This document shows positions 9,611 to 21,323 of a stretch of 64,000 nt of DNA, piece by piece. The notes beneath the pieces were generated by a model. That model saw only the letters and a program-made list of their open reading frames with translations. It had not been told where the DNA came from and ran no database searches. Position 1 is the stretch's first letter. Every line of letters begins with the position of its first letter. The stretch is from assembly GCF_963966145.1 (NCBI RefSeq), contig NC_091051.1, positions 20,770,001-20,834,000 of the forward strand, given 5' to 3'. Made by a program: the position numbers and the translations under genes. This stretch comes from Tenebrio molitor (taxonomy: Eukaryota > Arthropoda > Insecta > Coleoptera > Tenebrionidae).

Positions 9611-12153
9611 TTACTTTAGACACACGCAACAACGAACGACAAATGTCAAATAAAACGCCAAATTAAGAGGAAAAACATTTACTGAAATGTCAAACTTGTC
9701 AGTGTCTAAGGTGCCACGGAAAACAAAGTATGTTCCATAGCCAACCCTACGTTCGTGCCTGCTGTCGACCAATTTGGGGCTGTAGTGCTTATAATAAAAA
9801 TCTTTTAATTTTGGAAGGATATTTTTAATAAATTGATCATCTGCCACAATTATTTCAACATTGATTCCTTTTGGAGTCCAAACTATAAAATCGCAGTATT
9901 TGCGTTTGGTCACAAATAATTGTCCTTGAATTTGAAAAAAATAATTATGTTTTTTGTTGAGTTTTCCGTCATCAATCATCATCTAAACTGCAATAAAATG
10001 TTTTAATATTTTTTGGTATATCCAGTGGGTGTAAGTATCTTGCAGAATAGGGACACTTTATTTCAATTATTTTATTTTCGCCCACCAAGCCATCAGGTGA
10101 CGCACCAAGAAAACCCCAGTCTTTTTTAGTACAAACAAAAAAACTACATTCGTCGACTGTGTTGCCACTGAAAGTGGCGTAGTCATTTCTAGCAACAGCC
10201 TCATTTAATTTCCCACAATCTAAACTTGGTCCTCTCGGTACTGAATATAAAATACTAAAAACCAAGTTATCAAAATTTTTTTCCCTTTGCAAATGTCACC
10301 AAACTTAGAAGATGTTAAACGAAATTTTCTTTCTGCGAACCAATCGTCGCATTTACTTTGATCTTTAGTTTTTTTTTTTTATAATTTCCTGCTCATCCAA
10401 AGATACATTTAAAAGTTGTATTTGTTTATTAATTCAAAAATTGACTTCGCTTTCCTGCATATCAGGTTTGGCACAAGATAAACCGTAATGCGAATCGTTG
10501 CCTTGATTTTCTTTTGAGGTATTTCTTTCAAAACAAAAGGGCGGAGGCAATGCTTTTCCTAGACGATTTATATTTCGCAAAGTGCGATTTTTTACTAGCC
10601 TTTTAGTCGTTTGTCAGGTGTTTTTTGTCTACAGACTTTTAAAAACCACTCGGGTCTAAACTGATAGGCTAATCCGGCCCCTTGACATCTTATGCTAAAA
10701 CCATTCCTTCTTCCGTAAAAAGTTGCTTTGGCCCCATTAAATTTAACAACCTGATGCATGAGCATCTCTGCCCTATTACTTGTTGCATTAAGAATTAAAC
10801 TTTCACTTTTTGCAGTAACTCCACCAATTATTTGTGACAAACGAACTTTTACTTGTGTAGAGCAATTTTTATAACATGCGCTTATACCGATTGTTACTTT
10901 TAAGCAATAAAATTTTTTGCACCGAGAGTGGTCACCAAAAGCATGATTGGTAACATTTAGGATGTCGTTTTTTAAAATCATTGGAGAAGAATCGTTTTGA
11001 CTGGCGTGCCAAGATATAACTTTCCTAACAGTTTTCCCAATTAGACCAATTTTGGCACTGGTTAACAGTGATTTATTAGCATTCGATTCTTTTGCCAAAT
11101 TAAATAAGTGTTTTGTTAAATTTTTAGTTACATGATTCGCACACTTAATTTTTTTTATTGATTGGGAATATGGAACACTTTCCAAAATTTTGCTGTGGAC
11201 GCTGGAATAGCCATCACCAACAAAGGAAACATACCGCAGTTTGTGCATTGCCTCACTACAAGAAAATCCTTCCTGCAAAATGTCTGCTTCCATGCCAGTC
11301 GAAGCCCCTTCCCAGTTTTTAAAACAAACGTGCGTAGGCATAGTAGTTCCATTACGCACCGCCATAGCACATATTGAATAATATTTATTACGCACACCCA
11401 TAAACAATTTTTTTTTTTTTGTATGTACCCTAATAATTATGGCTACCCCAGATTTTGCAGTATAGCGATGCCCATATGACCTATGACTCCAACCGCCATC
11501 AACTATAACCGATATTTTCCCAATATCCATATTCCAATTGGCCAGCTTCTTCTATCGATTTTGTTAACACTTCGTTCCAAGAATGACCCCACTTTTCTTT
11601 GATATTTTGCAAAGGTATATAAAGAAAATCCAGGAATATCAAGATTAGATAATAATTCTTCTATTGCAGAATAACTTTTAGCGATAGCAATAATAGAAAA
11701 GGTGACTAAATAATTGACGTTATCATCACTCTTATTTGAATTGTCATTACTGGTAGGATTGGTTTCAAATGATGTGCTAAATCCACATTCCTTACACGAA
11801 AAAAATAATTTAGAATTTAAACCTATCGTCTGTTCTTTTTCAAAAGACAAGTAGCCAGTTTTACTTATACGACACATATGATGTTCAAGCTTGCGGATGT
11901 TGGTGATAATATGCTGTATGTTAACTAAGCGCCGTCCAGTAATTTTTTCTATGCAAGGATCGTATTCTCCGGCAAGTCTTACCTTTTCAACATTTAAGGG
12001 CGGTACATCATCGTAAGTCACTTCCGAGGTCACTTCCACAAAATCCGTTGACATTGCAACTTCGGCCTTTGACGAATTCGTAGTGGCGACGCATGGTGGA
12101 ACCAAATGGTTTTGATCACTAGGGTTAGGTGGAAAATAGTTGACGCTTCCCAC
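9611..12153 (-). pseudogene. Mutator-like transposase with C-terminal YqaJ exonuclease domain
   Basis: One minus-strand gene in at least four frames. 12,153-11,503 is the N-terminal region (ITGRRLVNIQHI, GLNSKLFFSCKECGF). 11,530-10,595 is the Mutator-like transposase domain (ISVIVDGGWSHRSYGHRY, then VGDGYSS and SNRAE, plausible D-D-E positions). From about 10,375 to 9,972 and 9,982 to 9,611 lies a YqaJ/lambda-exonuclease-type domain with GASPDGL, IEIKCP (the D and E-x-K of the active site) and QIQGQLFVTK. Frameshifts near 11,520 and 9,975, and loss around 10,400-10,590, break it. The pairing of the two domains is known in insect proteins. I could not find terminal repeats. Confidence 0.8.
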
Positions 12154-12229
12154 CAGTCCGCTACAGCGCCGCGAGCGTCAATTTTATTCAATTTCGTATG
12201 GTCCATGTTATGGAGTATGTAATCGTTTT

Positions 12230-12870
12230 ACCCTATCGGGGGTGAGAATGTGGAAAGTTTGGGTTAACTTATCTAATTGAGAGAAGGGTTTCTTCTACCA
12301 GGAGTCGGAGTTCAGGTGGTAGGTTGGGGTACGATGCAGCTAGTATTAGTGTGGGGAGGTGTTTGAATTTGACTTTGGGTTTTTTGGGAACGCGGTTGAT
12401 GAGACGGGTTTTGGTTGGGAGTTTGTATGGTGTATGGAGAGCTTCTTGGGCTAGGGTGTTGTTGCCATTTAAGGTTCGTTCTGTGTAGCGTGCGTGGTAA
12501 TGCGTGCAGCACGGTGTTATTGGTGTGGTTTTGGTTAGTTCATGCAGTGTGTTGGTAATCTAGTCGGAAAATATTTCGTAAAATGTGTCGTTCGAACGAT
12601 GAAATTCTGAAAAGAGCGCGTTTTGGTACAGAGGGGTAGATGAGGGCGTGGTATTCTATTATGGGTCGAATGAAGGCGTTGGCGTTGTATGTGTGTAGTA
12701 AGGTCGAAGAGTTGCAGCCGCGGAAGCGGCCGCGTATCATGTATAGTAGGTTGGCTCTAATGCAGTGCAGGTGGAAGAAAAGGTGATACCTAGGTAGCGA
12801 ACTGAAGTGGTTTTGGGGATAGTTTGATTGTAGATTTTAAGTGAGGTTTTTGAAAAAAGTAATAGTCTAA
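12230..12870 (-). pseudogene. LINE copy c: RT thumb and C-terminus
   Basis: Minus-strand reading gives SVRYLGITF (thumb), then ATTLLHTY-like STLLHTYNANAFIRPIIEY and FERHILRNIFRLDY, followed by a proline/glutamine-rich tail down to about 12,260. This is the 3' part of the LINE whose endonuclease lies at 13,840-16,290. The RT catalytic core between is missing, replaced by a hAT fragment at 13,020-13,838. Confidence 0.65.
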
Positions 12871-13019
12871 GATCCCACAGCAAGATTTCTACGTTCATCT
12901 GTTTTTAATCAAAATACCATTTTTATAGATAATTATGAATAGAGAAATATGTTTCTGCATGGTTGCCTATCAAAATATGGCCGCAAGTATTTTTTTTAAT
13001 TAAAATTAAATTAATAAAT

Positions 13020-13838
13020 TTTAACCAAACAGTTTCGTTCACTTGTTTTTTTACATAAATTATAATTCATTTCAAAGAGAGATGTGTAAAGAACTTGAAA
13101 AGTTTGGGTTTCCAAGCTCGTTCATAAAAAGTTGTAACATCTGCATAATTTCTTGTGGTAAGTCCTCCCTATTTAAATGTTTCTGGACATGTCTTTTTAA
13201 ATTATCTACAAGTTCATTTTTTTTTTAAATCGAAACATTTTTTTCAGCGCTTACTTCAATGGGTACATCATTAAAATATATAATTTAAAATTTCCATTGC
13301 GACTCTCACAATATTCCACTTATTAGGTACCAATGAATTAATTCCTTCTTTGTCTATGATCGCTAACGTAGAAACGACGGCATCTTTAATTTCTAAATTT
13401 CTCGACAACATTTCAAAAGTCGAATTCCAACGCATACAAACATCTTGTTTTGGTTTTAAAACTGGGATGTTCATTTGTTCTTGCATAATTTTTAATTTTG
13501 CGGCAGGATGAGAACTTTTTTTAAAGAAAGTCACTATCTTCCTAATTTTTGATAAAGTGCTGTCTATTTCTTTCAACCACTTTTGAACTATCAAATTGAG
13601 TGTGGGCAAAGCACCCCAAGTGACGCCAGCCGCCAACCCGCACAGCAGCAACAACATTTGCCGCATTATCTGACACTATAACAGCTATTTTATTTTCAAT
13701 GTGTCATGCTTTAAAACAGTCTCTAAAATTAGCAGCTAAATTTTCTGCCGTGTGTCGTTTACCCATTTCTATACGTTGCAGTAAATTACAACAAACTTTC
13801 GTTTCTGAATTTATCCAGTGAGCTGTTAAGTTAATGTT
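13020..13838 (-). pseudogene. hAT transposase fragment (BED/ZBED type)
   Basis: On the minus strand LTAHWINSETK, HTAENLAANF, IAVIVSDNAANVV (second catalytic D) and, in 13,666-13,271, LIVQKWLKEID, IRKIVTFFKKSS and DVCMRWNSTFEMLSRN are characteristic of ZBED-like hAT transposases. A further frame (NLKRHVQKHL) runs to about 13,050. N-terminal zinc finger and C-terminal dimerisation regions are missing. It begins abruptly next to LINE linker sequence at about 13,838. The frame seems shifted once near 13,670. Confidence 0.75.
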
Positions 13839-14249
13839 ATTGATTTTTATTTGTTTGTCAAGCGCGTGTCTGAAGTTTTTCCAGTTGGTGTTTTTATATG
13901 AAGTGAATGATTTTGTGATATTTTTTCGCGGTATGTCGTCGATGCTGAATCTAACGGGGTCGTGGTCTCATTTCATCGCTGTGATGGTGGTAGCTCTGGT
14001 GTAATTAGTTATGTTTTTAAGCAGGAAGTAGTCTATGGTTGAAGGGTCGTTGTTGTTGGAGGAGAAGTGGATGTGTGTCGTTGGGTAGTTAATTGTTGTG
14101 GTTGTCGATGCACTTCTTTAGTGTTATACCGTTTGTATTGTTGCAGCTATGTCGGCGTTGATGTCGCCCGCGATAATGATGTTAGAATTATTGAAAAGCA
14201 TGTTTAGGTCGGTTTGGCTGAATTTGTTTAGAGGTCTGTTGTAAATACT
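13839..14249 (-). pseudogene. LINE copy c: endonuclease C-terminal half
   Basis: Minus-strand reading gives IIIAGDINADIAA, then PTTHIHFSS, STIDYFLLKN and HDPVRFSI, in the order of the APE-type endonuclease of non-LTR elements (GD.NA, S.IDYFL, HDPV). It continues into a WKNFRHALDKQ linker. The N-terminal half is at 16,119-16,290, separated by the solo-LTR-like insert. Confidence 0.75.
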
Positions 14250-16118
14250 TGTAATGATCTGAATACATTACTTTTTCCACCAAATATTTGAACCTGCGCA
14301 AAACGGTAACAAATGTGGTCGTGATCGTCATCGAATCGGAGGAGCCCTACGTTGTGATTTTCTTTTGGCGGAAAAGGTTCGAAATGCAAACGATGAGGGT
14401 TCCAGTTGGAAGAGTGCCGCAAATAAAACACACATGTGAGGGACGCAAAAAATGCCTGTAATAACTTTGATGAAAAAAAGTGAAACGAATCCAAAAAGAC
14501 AGAAACTAAGTTTAACGAAGTACAAGAAATTAACTAGTTGAGTACATCACAAAGATCAACGACAAGATGAATGCAACAATATTTAAAATAACAGAAAACG
14601 GGTACATAACAGACAAAATGACAGGTTAAAGCTTGCAAAACAAGTAAACAAATTATAAGGCAGTATTACAGACAGCGACGGATGAAAAACCCTCTTCAAA
14701 AACCGTATCCCAGGTATTACTCATATTTTACAATTCGATTAATGACAAAAACAATGTTTAATTCGGAACTACGCGGTCAAGGTACGCCAACGGGAGCTTA
14801 GAGCTGGAGGTAACAAACTTTCGGCCGCGAGGGTACTCAGAAGAATAATCTGAATCATCTTGAAATCAAGCGACGTTTATAGATATTCGGGGTATTAATG
14901 AACGTCGGACTATTTCACGGACCAAGCAAGAGTGACAGAGCGTTTCGGGGTCGTACGATTAGCATTCCTAGACCGCAACCGCAAAGACCTATGTCCGCCG
15001 TCCCCAACCAACCGTTTCCCGACAAAACCCCGAAGTCTCTATAACCTCGACGGAAGCTTCACGAAAACATCCCGACGCCGCTCCCGCAAAGACTTAGGTC
15101 CGCCCCCGCTAACGGCTCTAAATAACCGTAGCTTCCACAGAAATTTATTAAACAACCCCACGACTTCCTGATTGTCACCTACCTCCCATAGGGGCGCACT
15201 TATAACATTTTAACTTTAACTTTTCCGAAATCTAGCAACAACACAAAGAAAAACCCGAGTTTAATTCAATCGAACAAAGCGTAACATTAAACGATGAGAA
15301 AATTCAGCGAAACAAAGCGCAACATTAAACAATGATAAAATAAGCAAAACAAAACGCAACATTAAACAAGGGTAACATAAGCAAAACAAAACGCAACATT
15401 AAACAATGAGGAAATAAAAGAGAACAAAACGCGAAGCTAAATAACAATAAAATAAAAACGCTTTAAAAAGGAATGCAATACTCGCTGGCAATACTAAACA
15501 AAAATATGGCGGGTCGAGTGCCGTTAGAAAATGTTAGTGAAAGAAAAACAAAATGGACGCACGCGGTCCGGACGACGGCTACTAATTTTCGAAATTAACA
15601 GATTGCCAAAAATGAACCTCCCGGGAGAAACTTAGGGATAACGCTTAAAATTAACAAATGGGCGCTTCTTAAAGAAACAGCATGCAACAAAATGAAATCT
15701 ACAACATACCCTAACCACGTGGTCCTGGTCCCAAAAACAAAAACAAAAAGCCAACGAACGTGGAATAAATTACCCAGGTGAATGAAAAACGTCGAATTCC
15801 TCACAGGGACACAAGTATCTACTCGGGACGGTAGTGAAATTGATTCAGATTTAACTTACAAATTTGAGAAACTGGATCGCTCTTCGCAAGGTGTGTTCGT
15901 TTCGATAAACCAAACAAAAGTGTCCTTCCCCCCCTTCAGCCATCCGCGCGAGAGCCCGTTTTACCCCCGCTATATTTCCGCTCGCAGAGTTGCCAACTCC
16001 TCAGGATTGCCAACCCCATCCCTCAGTTCCTAGTCTAGCCGCTAGTACTTTCACATTTGGCGCGCTATTGTGGCGGTACCGGAAATTTAAATTTTAAATT
16101 TTAAACTGGGTCACTACA
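14250..16118. mobile_element. Solo-LTR-like element, family 1, copy 1 (1.87 kb)
   Basis: Begins TGTAATGATCTGAATACAT and ends GGGTCACTACA (TGTA...TACA). It is alignable end to end with 33,702-35,472. Flanks TACT (14,246-14,249) and TACC (16,119-16,122) look like a 4-bp TSD with one change. It splits a LINE endonuclease, and the coding sense resumes across it. TG...CA ends, short TSD and lack of coding sequence suggest a solo LTR, but no internal region is present to prove it. The interior has AACGCAACATTAAACAA-type repeats near 15,280-15,410. Confidence 0.6.
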
Positions 16119-16290
16119 TACCTATTATTGTGATGTGGTTGTTAGCTAGTTTTATTGCGGTGCACTCGAATACAGTGGCAGGTAGTCGGCCATTTGTGAA
16201 AGGGATGTCTTTTTCAAGAAAGATAGCTACGCCGCCACCTCTGGTGTTGGTGTCTCTCTGTTTTCTGAGACGGAGCGGAGCGTCGACGAT
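16119..16290 (-). pseudogene. LINE copy c: endonuclease N-terminal piece
   Basis: Minus strand reads RGGVAIFLEKDIPF, then ECTAIKLANNHITII, a typical endonuclease segment (GG.AI......, E....KL). The first ~60 residues of the domain are missing: ORF1 runs directly into it in another frame, so an internal deletion joined the two ORFs. The sense is interrupted at 16,118 by the solo-LTR-like element. Confidence 0.65.
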
Positions 16291-17308
16291 GTTGGTTTTG
16301 GGGCCGCTTTGTTTCTTCGCTTTTCAGCCATGTACTTTACCAGGTCCAAGTAGACCCGGCAGTCGGTGATATTGGCGAGATGGCTACCTGCACAATTGGC
16401 GCACTTAATTTTGTTATGCGTAGTGGCGTCTTCTTTTTTAATCGAGCATTCGCTGGTGGCGTGGTCGTCGCCGCATTTAAGGCATTTAATTGCCGCATTG
16501 CAGTTGGCGGCGGCGTGGTCCCACTTCTGGCATCTGTGGCACTGGATTATTTGCGTTTTTCCTTTAAGTTTTTCCCAGCGAACAATTATACCATCAATCG
16601 CCCTGGCTTTTGTTTGTAAGTCACCTAGAGTCGTCAGCCTGTCGGTGATCACAACGTATGTAGGGTATTTCGTGTTGTTTCATTATGTATACGTTTTTGT
16701 CCATGATATTTGAATTGAGGAGTTCGGTTTTGACTTCTTCTGGGTCAGGTCCAGCCCGAAGACGACGAATCCATGGGTCCTCTCATCTTTGGTCGCATAC
16801 GTGTGCCACTCTGCATATTTGTCTCGTTTTTTAGGACGGCTTTGATTTTTGAGAAGTCGTCGTGGTTCTTTGCAAAAATCATAGTGTTGGACCTGGTGAG
16901 TTTAACATCCACCTTCTCTTTGGTAGTTGCGTCCATAATTTGCAGCAGCTCCTTGATATCGTACTTGCCGTGGTAGATTATGGGGGGTGGCGGTTTGGTA
17001 TCTCGGCGGTTTTCTTCCGATTCTTCCATCTGCGACTCGTCGTCGGAGAGGTCCGAGTCTGGGTGGTCTATCAGGGGGGTGTACTTGTTGGTGAGTTGTA
17101 GTGTTGCGGCTTCCACGGCGTCCTCGGCGTTGGTTCGCTTTCTCTTTGGTTTCTTCGTATTCATTTTAATGCTGAGGTCGCGCTTACGCACCGCGGCACT
17201 GTTTAGTAGCGACCACTTTCTTGCTGGTTTGTTTTTTGTCACTTTGTCTGTCGTAGAATTTTTGCAGGCACTTGTTTGGCCCTTCACTTTATTGTTTTTT
17301 AGGTTCAC
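16227..17308 (-). pseudogene. LINE copy c: Jockey-like ORF1 (gag-like, three zinc knuckles)
   Basis: Frames 17,308-16,745 and 16,652-16,227. The first is basic then acidic (DLSDDESQMEESEENRR) followed by PPPIIYHGKYDI and the RNA-binding-like region (LTRSNTMIFAKNHDD). The second has three Cys/His knuckles in order: CHRCQKWDHAAANC, CLKCGDDHATSEC and CANCAGSHLANITDC. This layout matches ORF1 of Jockey-type LINEs, a nucleic-acid-binding RNP protein. A frameshift near 16,700 separates the two parts. It abuts the truncated RT of another copy upstream at about 17,320. Confidence 0.8.
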
Positions 17309-17319
17309 TTCACGTATAA

Positions 17320-18400
17320 TTAATGGAAGGGCACCGGGTGTAGGTAGACGGATTTTTCACTGATAGGAGCAGGTAGTCGGCACGTCCGTTCAGGTCGACC
17401 GCTCGGACAAGTGGTCTTGCAGGATCCTTCTGGCGGTCAGTGGGTTCTTTTGGCTTGTCCATATGGCTGTGTCGTCGGCGAACAGTCCGGTTTTCGTCCG
17501 TGGATCGTCTGAAACAGGAAAATCCCTGAAGTAGAGGAGGGGGGAGAGGATGGAGCCTTGGGGGACTCCAGCGTGGAGTTGCATTGGCACAGATTTGGAG
17601 TTTTGGATTTTAACACTGCAGGTTCGGTTAGTGAGATAGGAATCGATGATTAATGAAGTTGGGGTTGAGGCGGAGGGAAATGAGCTTTTGGATTAGTCCA
17701 TCGTGCCAGACTCTGTCGAAGGCCCTCTCTATGTCCAAAAAAGACGGCGAGGGTGCACTCCTTTAGGTTGGCGTGACGGATGGAGTCTGTATGGAATTCG
17801 AATATTGGGTTTATGGTGGATCGTTGGGAGCGAAACCCAAACTGTTCCGGGGGGAGAAGATTGTTTAGTTCAAGTACGTGTTTGAGACGGTTAGCGAGGA
17901 TTTTTTCAAGGATTTTTCCCGCTATGTTTAGGAGAGAGATTGGACGGTATGATTGGGTTTTTTCGATTGATGGGGGCTATGGTAATGTGGGGGGAGTTTA
18001 TGGCTGTCTGAAGCGATTTTTGGAAATTATCGGTCAGAGCAGTTGGTAAGATGAGGAGGGCTGTTTTGTTAGGATTGACGATGAGGATTGTGATATTTTT
18101 TAGTCCCATGGTGGTGATTAGTAGGTTGTAGAAGTTTTTTTGGGTGGCTTAGTTAGACGGGACATTTCTAACTGCGTATTTGGCGTCGGGGTCGGATTGT
18201 GTTGAGGGGATTTTTGTTCTGGTCCATGAGGTGGGTGAATTATCCGAAGATGGGGGCCCAGATGAGACAGTGGTGTTTTGGGGTGATAGGGGGCGGTTGG
18301 AGGCGTTAGTTTTCAACTCACCAGATTTTTGGTGGGTCATCATCTTAGTTTTGAGGGCTTCTTCAACGGCTTTTCTCCTCACTTCTTGCTTGGTAGTTGG
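17320..18400 (-). pseudogene. LINE copy d: reverse transcriptase fragment
   Basis: Across frames the minus strand shows an LNNLLPPEQFGF-like start at about 17,870, AVFLDIERAFDRVWHDGLI at about 17,740, GVPQGSILSPLLY (17,560) and FADDTAIW (17,470; RT catalytic box). Homology stops near 17,320, so thumb and C-terminus are absent. Several frameshifts. Upstream (18,382-18,149) is a basic, Ser/Pro-rich frame that may be its ORF1 start. Same strand as copy c, lying head to tail with it. Confidence 0.7.
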
Positions 18401-18559
18401 CGGTGGTTGAAGGGGCGTAACTCCGGTATTTTTGGGGTCGGATTGGGTTTTTTACCTCCGGGACACGACTGACTCGCACGGAAGTTCAAAGCAGAGTGGA
18501 CTTTCACACTTGATCGTTTTCTTAAACGAAAACTGATGACAACCGAGGACTGAACACTC

Positions 18560-18870
18560 ATCCAGCTGATCTACACAATTTTCGCACAGAACACAGAAAA
18601 CACGTCCGAACTTCACAAACGTAAAACTCGAACTGCTGTTTCATATCTTGCCCTTTTAACAACGGCGTGTCGTCGGGTGTGGAAAACACTTTTTCGTCGG
18701 TAAAAATCACTTGGGACCAATCCCTTTCTAGATTGGCGTGACAAAAAGCTAATCTAGCGGCCACATTCAATTTTTTTTCGCCTGAATTCTTGCATGTAAC
18801 TCACTTTGATGTAAACGTCTTGCGATGGTATCGGCACTACAATTTGCTTCGAAGCTCTTGTTGTTTGTTA
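18560..18870 (-). pseudogene. Tc1/mariner transposase fragment
   Basis: Minus strand reads SADTIARRLHQSELHARIQAK then NVAARLAFCHANLERDWSQV and IFTDEKVFS, the end of the paired-like domain and the first catalytic Asp (FTDE) of Tc1-type transposases. Sequence after VFS is not recognisable. One frame change lies between the two parts at about 18,768. No TIRs found. Confidence 0.75.
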
Positions 18871-18984
18871 GAACCGCGGTTATGGCAGTGTTCAAATGTG
18901 ATGGCTGTATCGGCGTGATTGTCTTGTGAAGTGCGTGGCTCGATTTGGCTACGCAAGCGGCATTTACTGTTTTGGGCCGGCGGC

Positions 18985-19202
18985 TTCTCGGCTGAAATCT
19001 CGACCGAACTCGGCCCCTCGGCCGTTTCCCGCCGCGTCCCAGAATCGTTTTATCTCCGGGCAGTCCCAATGGAAGTAACTGGCAGTGCTGGCAACGCGGG
19101 AGTGGTCGCGGAGTTATTGTTTTGGTAGACGTGGTCGCTTTCTCGTTGGCCAGGATCGGCAGGACCTGCTCGATCTTGGTGGTTCCTGTGATGAGCTCTT
19201 CC
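18985..19202 (-). pseudogene. LTR-retrotransposon gag, downstream piece
   Basis: Minus strand EELITGTTKIEQVLPILANE continues the gag fragment at 19,437-19,760 once the intervening MITE is removed. It is followed by basic sequence (RGGKRPRGRVRSR). This reads like the end of a Gypsy/BEL-type gag; the family is not resolved. Confidence 0.5.
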
Positions 19203-19436
19203 ATGGTCACTTGAAAAATAGAATTTTATGCTACAGCAATAATCCTACTGATAAATGCTAATGAGGTTCGTCAGTTTGGGGTTCGCAACGTTAGCTTCAG
19301 GCAGGGATGTTACAGGTAGTGGTAGTTGTATTTATGACAAAGGTTATTACTTGATAGTAAAATCTTATTCTTCGGTTGTTGTTGTTAAATTTACAACCAA
19401 AGCCGAATTCCACTAGAGTTTCTGTAGGACTATAAC
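19203..19436. mobile_element. Truncated MITE (GTCCTACAG family)
   Basis: About 230 bp matching, in inverse orientation, the element at 27,797-28,045 (shared TGTTACAGGTAGTGG, AGGCAGGGATG and the end TTTCTGTAGGACTATA). Only the right terminus is intact, flanked by TA at 19,435. The left part is cut at 19,203, inside a gag fragment. Confidence 0.65.
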
Positions 19437-19760
19437 CGCCGAGTATTTGATCAGTTCGTCGTTCAGCAAGAGTTGGCACGTGTTGGTCAGCTCTTCTTCC
19501 GCTATGTGTGGGAGGATTCGTTTTGAGAGCTTTTTTTTTGTCAAGAAATTCTCGGCTGACTCGCCGATGGCTTGTTTGGTCCCGTAGAACTCGGCGAGGA
19601 GCTTGACTTTAATTCCGAGACTTTCGTATTTGCCGACGAGGCCCCGTTCCAGGTCGTGGATGGCTGTTGTGAATGGTGCGTTGCAGCTCTACCACTCGGC
19701 TGCTGCGCCCCGGAACTGTGCTGCAACCTTGTTGCGCCACAACGCGGGGTTCCTGGCGAA
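19437..19760 (-). pseudogene. LTR-retrotransposon gag, upstream piece
   Basis: Minus strand reads FARNPALWRNKVAAQFRGAA, AEWYNAPFTT, LAEFYGTKQAIGES, AENFLTKKKLSKRILPH and LLLNDELIKYSA. The pattern (LRG.A..W, E.....F...L, ....LI.Y) is that of retrotransposon gag capsid. No zinc knuckle is recognisable. Interrupted by a MITE at 19,436. Confidence 0.6.
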
Positions 19761-19799
19761 TTTTTTTTTTGAAAATGTTTTTGTTTTTAACATCTCTGA

Positions 19800-20240
19800 A
19801 AGCTGTTTCTTAGTGTAGCTTTCATTTAAATTTCGTATACATAGTTCGTAACATATTTTTATAAAAAACGTCCATTAACAATACGTTGTCTAATTTCTCT
19901 CGCTACATTGAAACAATCCTGATTATGATTAAAATTATTGGGTAAGTTTTCGGCTTGATTATTTAGTACTTCACCTTCAGGTAAGGGAATATTATAAGCA
20001 CTGCACATAGTATGAAGAACTGCACATGAATATTTATATATTTATAACACTTTTTATAGTCATTCCAAGTGTTACCTGTCGAATATTATTCCTATTTTGG
20101 ATAAAACGTTATTATATCTTGCGTCCGACGAATTTGGTTCTACTTGTCCAAAGGGTGTAAGCAGCCAGGGTTCTAATGGATAACCACTATCACCAATTAA
20201 ATAAATTTTTCCTACTACGTATCTAGAAAGTTTCATCTAC
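19800..20240 (-). pseudogene. HARBI1-like nuclease, C-terminal block
   Basis: Minus strand reads YLIGDSGYPLEPWLLTP (second DDE motif region of PIF/Harbinger nucleases) at about 20,200, then a frameshifted region and CAVLHTMCSAYNIPLPEGE near 20,000. The N-terminal block of what may be the same gene is at 21,324-21,780, with a MITE and about 700 bp of unassigned sequence between. Confidence 0.7.
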
Positions 20241-20967
20241 TGCCCTAGCAACACACTTGTAATCGAAAGTGAATCGTATCTTGCGTGTGGTTGCTAGCTA
20301 CGAAAGTAAAATACTTACGCGACTAGGAGATTCCTTACGGGACGAGGAGGGTTTATTTTATTTTGTGACTATTTCGATTGAGGTACCCAAATCATCAAAT
20401 GGAAAACAGCAACACATTTTATAATAATATGTAGTTTAATTAGTCCAATGGAATACAACAAAGGAAAATTAATCTACTTATTCACATTTATTGTGATTTA
20501 TGAATTGTTGGAAAGTTAGGTTATATCGCTCACCCGACTTGACAGGCGACAATGAGGCTAACGTAATTCCAGCGGCTCTTTCAATTCCGTCACATTCCAT
20601 AATTTGCGGGAAGGCTTGTTGCATAAATACCAATAACCACAAACTAACAAACTAGCATTATTACGGATTACACGCACTTACACAATTCACGCCGTTTGAA
20701 GACGAAAAATAAAATGTTTGTAAAAGCTGTTGCTATGGTTTTTGCTTCCAAGATCCAAGGACGGTCGCGATACGGCACGATTTTTGCAATTTTATTAACA
20801 TTATAAAATGTTGGTGCTTCGTAGTAGGAAAAATTTAATACAATACACGATGCGTAAGTTTCTTCTTTAACCGCGGAGGTTTCACGGCCCTCGGCTGTCG
20901 CCTCGGGTCTTGAACTACCTCCTTGGCAAAAAAAGTTCACTTACGCATCTGGTAATGTAAATAACTA
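20241..20967. other. Unassigned interior between HARBI1 blocks
   Basis: Short minus-strand hints of HARBI1 (VIRNNASL near 20,660) occur, but most of the stretch has no recognisable coding. The open frame 20,940-20,668 (minus) has a plausible composition and no family I know. Confidence 0.4.
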
Positions 20968-21285
20968 CAGGGTTATTCTAAATGATTGTAGTCGAAGTAG
21001 GCGTGAAAACTCAATGTAAAATTTATGATTGCCGCTCCACATAAAAAAAACATCAAAATTATGTGAATAAATGAGTACACACGGGAGTTAAATTGAGTGC
21101 AAAACAACTCAATATTTCTGGATTCAATCGTTAATTTACCAAAAATAAATAAAAATCTCATCACCGCACTTTTCACCTAAAAAATGACAGTGACAGCGAC
21201 AAAACTGACAGTTCACATGAAAGCGGCAAAAATGTAATAACATGGGCATGGCCTACTTCGACTACAATCATTTAGAATAACCCTG
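20968..21285. mobile_element. 318-bp MITE with 36-bp perfect TIRs, TA TSD
   Basis: Ends begin CAGGGTTATTCTAAATGATT and the inverse ends at 21,285; the match is perfect for at least 36 bp, flanked by TA on both sides. A terminal fragment of the same family is at 28,541-28,585. The interior has no coding capacity. Perfect arms imply recent activity. Confidence 0.85.
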
Positions 21286-21323
21286 TATAACTGACCATAT
21301 AAATTCTGAATTAATTTGGGACA

